NCBI GenBank assembly: GCA_016286595.1
Contig: JAEETR010000190.1
Coordinates: 1 to 7,362 of the forward strand
Length of the DNA: 7,362 nucleotides
Direction of reading: 5' to 3'
Source of the DNA: Oscillospiraceae bacterium
GTDB lineage: Bacteria > Bacillota > Clostridia > Oscillospirales > Oscillospiraceae
The position numbers and the translations under genes were made by a program. Positions 5,110 to 7,362 of this stretch are shown here, in pieces. The first letter of the stretch is position 1; each line of letters opens with the position of its first letter. The notes beneath the pieces were generated by a model. It was not told where the DNA came from. It saw only the letters and a program-made list of their open reading frames with translations, and searched no databases.

Positions 5110-6534
5110 TTACCAGTACCTTCTGGCGCCGAGGTAGGCGCCGGAGAAGTAATCGTAGCTCATGTTGTATATGTTCACGGGGTTGTTCTCGTTGTTCTCG
5201 GCGATGAAGCTGCCGCTGCCCACGTAAATGCCCACGTAGGTGGCAGTGCCGCCGCCGGAGAAATCGTAGAACACCAGATCGCCGGGCATCAGGTCGGCCT
5301 CCGCGATCTCCTGACCGCCGGCGTACATCTCAGAAGTGCGGCGGGGGATGTCGACGCCGTTCTCCCTGAAGCAGTAGTAAACGAAGCCGGAGTTGTCGAA
5401 TTTGTCGGGTCCTGCGGCGCCGTACTCGTAAGGGGCGCCCTCGAGATTTTTGGCGAAGCCCACGATGAATTTGGCGGTCTCGTCCTCAATGGGGGTTATA
5501 CCGCCCTCCACCTCGTCGCTGTACTCGGAGGTGTAGGTGTTGTGGGTGCCGGAGTAGATGGCGGCGAACACCGTCTCCATTTCGGCGCTGTCCCAGGGCC
5601 AGTGCCTGGGCTTGTAGCCCGCGTCGTCCAGCAGGTCCCAGCCGCTGTCGGAGCACACGTAGGTGGCCGAGTCGTATACGGCGTCCAGCTGCTCGCCGAA
5701 CAGGGCGGCCTTTTCGCTGTCGAGAGAATCGCTGAAGGCGGAAGCGGTGGTCACCACCTCACCGGGATCCTTGGAGGAGGACGCGTACCAGTCAAGTATC
5801 TGACCGGCAAGTCTCGCGGCCGTGAGGGAGCTGCCGGCGGTGGCGGGATGATAGTTGTCGGAAATATCCTGCAGTATAGCGGTCAGTTCGGAATCCACCG
5901 TGACGACGGCGGGGGTCCCGCTGTCGGGCTCGGTGGTCCCGCCGGTGCCGGAACCGGCAGTGCCGGCGGCCGTTTCGGCCCCGCCGGATACGGGTTCGGG
6001 CGTCGTGCTGACGGGAGTGGGGACGAACACGTTCTCAGCCGCGGACACGAGAGAATCCGCGGAGGCGTCCTTGCCGGTATAGAGACTGTACAGAAGGGAG
6101 GAGGCGCTCTCGTACCAGGTCACGCTGCCCTTGCCGTCGGCAGTGAGTCGCACCCTGGCGGGGCACCCCTCGACCTGGGTGTCGGATGTCTCCGACCAGA
6201 GACCGTCGAACCCGGAGATGTCCGTCAGAGCGGAATCGTCGGATTTCGTGGCTCGCAGCTCGTAGTCGCTGCCGCCCAGACTGTACTTCACCCGCGCTGT
6301 TTCGCTGGTACCATGAGTGATAACGGCGTAGCCGATGTCCACCGCCTTGGCGGGGGCGGACAGGCTGATGCCCGTGAGCAGCGCAAGACCGCTCTTGTCG
6401 GTGTCGGTCACGCTGACGGCGGGGGCGTCGTCGGAACCGGAAGCGGGCTCGTCCTGCTTCTCCTCCGCCTTTTTGCAGGCACAGAGCGTCAGACACAAAG
6501 ACAATAACAGAATCAATATTATCAGTTTTTTCAT
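5110..6534 (-). CDS. Lipoprotein with catalytically substituted NlpC/P60-like domain
   Basis: A 474-residue predicted membrane-anchored lipoprotein. It has a lysine start, a hydrophobic core (residues 4-19) and a lipobox L17-C-A-C20, so Cys20 would be lipidated and the rest is extracytoplasmic. Residues 65-170 loosely resemble a DUF4367-type domain (low confidence). A Gly/Thr/Pro/Ser linker spans about 171-213. Residues 214-340 are not recognised. Residues about 350-474 form an NlpC/P60-like fold: FIVGFAKNLEGAPYEYG (356-372), FDNSGFVYYCF (379-389), DLMPGDLVFYDF (414-425) and YVGIYVGSGSFI (433-444). NlpC/P60 peptidoglycan endopeptidases use Cys in DCSG, His in HVGIY and a third polar residue, usually His, in FIHA. 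Here these are Asn381, Tyr433 and Ala445. Hydrolysis is therefore unlikely, and a binding or scaffold role at the cell wall is inferred. GGAG (6541-6544) lies 6 nt before the ATG. Confidence 0.85.
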   Translation of the reverse strand: MKKLIILILLLSLCLTLCACKKAEEKQDEPASGSDDAPAVSVTDTDKSGLALLTGISLSAPAKAVDIGYAVITHGTSETARVKYSLGGSDYELRATKSDDSALTDISGFDGLWSETSDTQVEGCPARVRLTADGKGSVTWYESASSLLYSLYTGKDASADSLVSAAENVFVPTPVSTTPEPVSGGAETAAGTAGSGTGGTTEPDSGTPAVVTVDSELTAILQDISDNYHPATAGSSLTAARLAGQILDWYASSSKDPGEVVTTASAFSDSLDSEKAALFGEQLDAVYDSATYVCSDSGWDLLDDAGYKPRHWPWDSAEMETVFAAIYSGTHNTYTSEYSDEVEGGITPIEDETAKFIVGFAKNLEGAPYEYGAAGPDKFDNSGFVYYCFRENGVDIPRRTSEMYAGGQEIAEADLMPGDLVFYDFSGGGTATYVGIYVGSGSFIAENNENNPVNIYNMSYDYFSGAYLGARRYW

Positions 6535-6550
6535 AGTGATCTCCGTTCCG

Positions 6551-6596
6551 CCCGGACGGTATCGCGGTCGTGTCCGTCCCGGGGCTTCACAGTATA
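6551..6596 (-). promoter_or_regulatory. Tentative promoter and leader hairpin of the lipoprotein gene
   Basis: On the minus strand TATACT (6591-6596) is a plausible -10 box, but no good -35 hexamer lies 16-18 nt upstream. Just downstream, GGGACGG against CCGTCC (arms 6574-6582 and 6551-6559, one C-C mismatch, 14-nt loop) would fold at the 5' end of the mRNA, ending 6 nt before the GGAG site. There is no T-run, so it is not a terminator. Transcription reading through from greA (stop at 6634) cannot be excluded, because no strong greA terminator is visible. Confidence 0.3.
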
Positions 6597-6633
6597 AGAC
6601 GCATTTTCCGGTAAAAAAGTTTCCTGAAGCTTA

Positions 6634-7140
6634 TCAGTACCTGCTTATCTCGAGACTTTCGTCATCCTGGCCCTTCTCAACGGCCCGGATGACGGCGGTG
6701 TAGCAGTAGGCTTCGCTGACCTGTACCGTAACGGCCTCGCCCACGCGTCTGCCCAGCACGGCCTTTCCGAGGGGGGACTCCTTGCTTATGAGGTTTTCCA
6801 TGGGATTCTGCCGCAGGGTGGTGACGAGGGTGATGGTGTTCTCCTCCTGCTCGTCCTCAAACCAGAGCGTAACCCTGTCGAAAAGTTCCGCCACGTCAGC
6901 CCTGCCCGTGCCAACGTCGATCACAACGGCTGTGCGGATCATGTTCTGCAGGTAGCGGATGCGGCTGTCGTTGCGGTTTTTCTCCTGCTTGGCGGCCTTG
7001 TACTCGAAGTTTTCGCTGAGGTCGCCGAAGCCCCGGGCGATCTGCACCTGCTCGATGAGCTTCGGGCGCAGCGTAAGCGTCCGGTACTCCAGTTCTTCCC
7101 GCATTTTTTTGATGTCGACTTCGGTCAGTTCGTCGTGCAT
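6634..7140 (-). CDS. greA: GreA-type transcription elongation factor
   Basis: It rescues backtracked RNA polymerase by stimulating cleavage of the nascent RNA in the secondary channel. Length is 168 residues, about 10 more than E. coli GreA. The N-terminal coiled coil (residues about 8-75) bears the tip motif GDLSENFEYKAAKQEKN (39-55). Its acidic residues D40 and E43 correspond to the essential D41 and E44 of E. coli. The C-terminal FKBP-like domain shows ISKESPLGKAVLGRRVGE (118-135), the usual GreA signature. The start ATG (7138-7140) has GAGG (7147-7150) 6 nt upstream. It lies 67 nt downstream of another minus-strand gene, so co-transcription is possible; no clear promoter is seen in that gap. 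The Gre family is certain. GreA rather than GreB is preferred from the C-terminal motif. Confidence 0.94.
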   Translation of the reverse strand: MHDELTEVDIKKMREELEYRTLTLRPKLIEQVQIARGFGDLSENFEYKAAKQEKNRNDSRIRYLQNMIRTAVVIDVGTGRADVAELFDRVTLWFEDEQEENTITLVTTLRQNPMENLISKESPLGKAVLGRRVGEAVTVQVSEAYCYTAVIRAVEKGQDDESLEISRY

Positions 7141-7155
7141 ATCATACCTCGAATT

Positions 7156-7198
7156 GAGGCGGCAGGAACACCTGCCGCCTCTCGTTTTTATATTTTTT
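7156..7198 (+). terminator. Strong hairpin with plus-strand T-tract, upstream of greA
   Basis: GAGGCGGCAGG (7156-7166) and CCTGCCGCCTC (7171-7181) form a perfect 11-bp GC-rich stem with loop AACA. It is followed on the plus strand by TTTTTATATTTTTT (7185-7198). This has the shape of a rho-independent terminator for plus-strand transcription, yet both flanking genes are on the minus strand. In the minus-strand mRNA the same hairpin lies in the greA leader, 5 nt before the GAGG ribosome-binding site, with an A-tract upstream and no U-tract after it. Confidence 0.7.
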
Positions 7199-7207
7199 GT
7201 CCGGTGA

Positions 7208-7362
7208 TCAATAGAACGTCGCTATCTCGGGATTGGGGACCTCGGCGGGAGCGACGCTGTCCACCATCAGCACGGGACCCTTCCGTCCGCCGTAGGCAAG
7301 GTGATGCTTCACCTTTATCTTACCGGTGACGGTGGCCCAGGTCTTGGACTGCATGCCCGTGC
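7208..7362 (-). CDS. C-terminal 50 residues of a DUF1980/TIGR03943 (YcgQ)-like protein, cut by window edge
   Basis: An open frame enters from the right edge and ends at TGA (7208-7210). It shows 50 residues, including SKTWATVTGKIKV, then GPVLMVDSVAPAEVPNPE near the end. The pattern of an OB-like strand (W-x-x-V-x-G-x-I), a strand ending in V-x-S-V, and a short proline-rich tail resembles the C-terminus of the DUF1980/TIGR03943 family (B. subtilis YcgQ). That family usually pairs with a permease-like partner (YcgR). The assignment rests on a short segment and is tentative, but the frame is confidently coding because it has protein-like composition and ends just before greA. No terminator pointing its way follows the stop, so transcription may continue into greA. 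Confidence 0.6.
   Translation of the reverse strand, partial: TGMQSKTWATVTGKIKVKHHLAYGGRKGPVLMVDSVAPAEVPNPEIATFY

Noticed and set aside
5101..6507. A 468-codon open frame on the plus strand opposite the lipoprotein
   Set aside because: The product is dominated by Gly, Val and Ala repeats and it begins inside the shared terminator region. The opposite strand has a lipobox, a ribosome-binding site and an NlpC/P60-like domain.
6598..6633. Possible greA terminator ending in a six-T run
   Set aside because: The preceding stem is only 2-3 bp either side of a mismatch, so it does not qualify.

Overview
The window looks like chromosomal core sequence from a Gram-positive bacterium, most likely a clostridial Firmicute (Ruminococcaceae/Oscillospiraceae-like, with GC-rich genes). 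The reasons are the hrcA-grpE-dnaK gene order under a CIRCE operator, a DnaK lacking the segment after the 'SIKR' motif that Gram-negative DnaKs carry, sigma-A type promoters with strong Shine-Dalgarno sites, and short hairpin/U-tract terminators. No mobile element, CRISPR array, tRNA or rRNA is visible. The genus assignment is inference.

Layout, left to right. (1) Positions 1-2198, minus strand: the class I heat-shock operon hrcA-grpE-dnaK, with dnaK cut by the left edge. It has a textbook promoter (TTGACA-17-TATATT) and a perfect CIRCE covering the predicted transcription start. (2) Positions 2254-2997, minus strand: a monocistronic cytidylate-kinase-like P-loop gene with its own terminator. 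(3) Positions 2998-3199: a spacer between divergent genes holding three perfect inverted repeats and no recognisable gene. (4) Positions 3200-4574, plus strand: a monocistronic DUF1015-family gene with an extended -10 promoter and a strong terminator. (5) Positions 4604-5100, plus strand: a small gene encoding a free-standing RNA-polymerase alpha C-terminal-domain (alphaCTD)-like protein, ending at a bidirectional terminator shared with the convergent neighbour. (6) Positions 5110-6596, minus strand: a large lipoprotein ending in an NlpC/P60-like domain whose three catalytic positions are all substituted. (7) Positions 6634-7362, minus strand: greA, preceded by a strong hairpin and the last 50 codons of a gene resembling the C-terminus of the DUF1980/TIGR03943 (YcgQ) family.

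How the genes relate. HrcA represses its own operon through CIRCE, and GrpE is the nucleotide-exchange factor of DnaK, so those three form one regulatory and functional unit; dnaJ is expected just beyond the left edge. The middle genes are mostly single transcription units with individual promoters and terminators, so the window reads as adjacent housekeeping units rather than one pathway.

The two points most worth following up are the solo alphaCTD protein, which keeps every residue used for DNA contact, and the lipoprotein with a catalytically dead NlpC/P60 domain. I did not find convincing evidence of a new multi-gene system.
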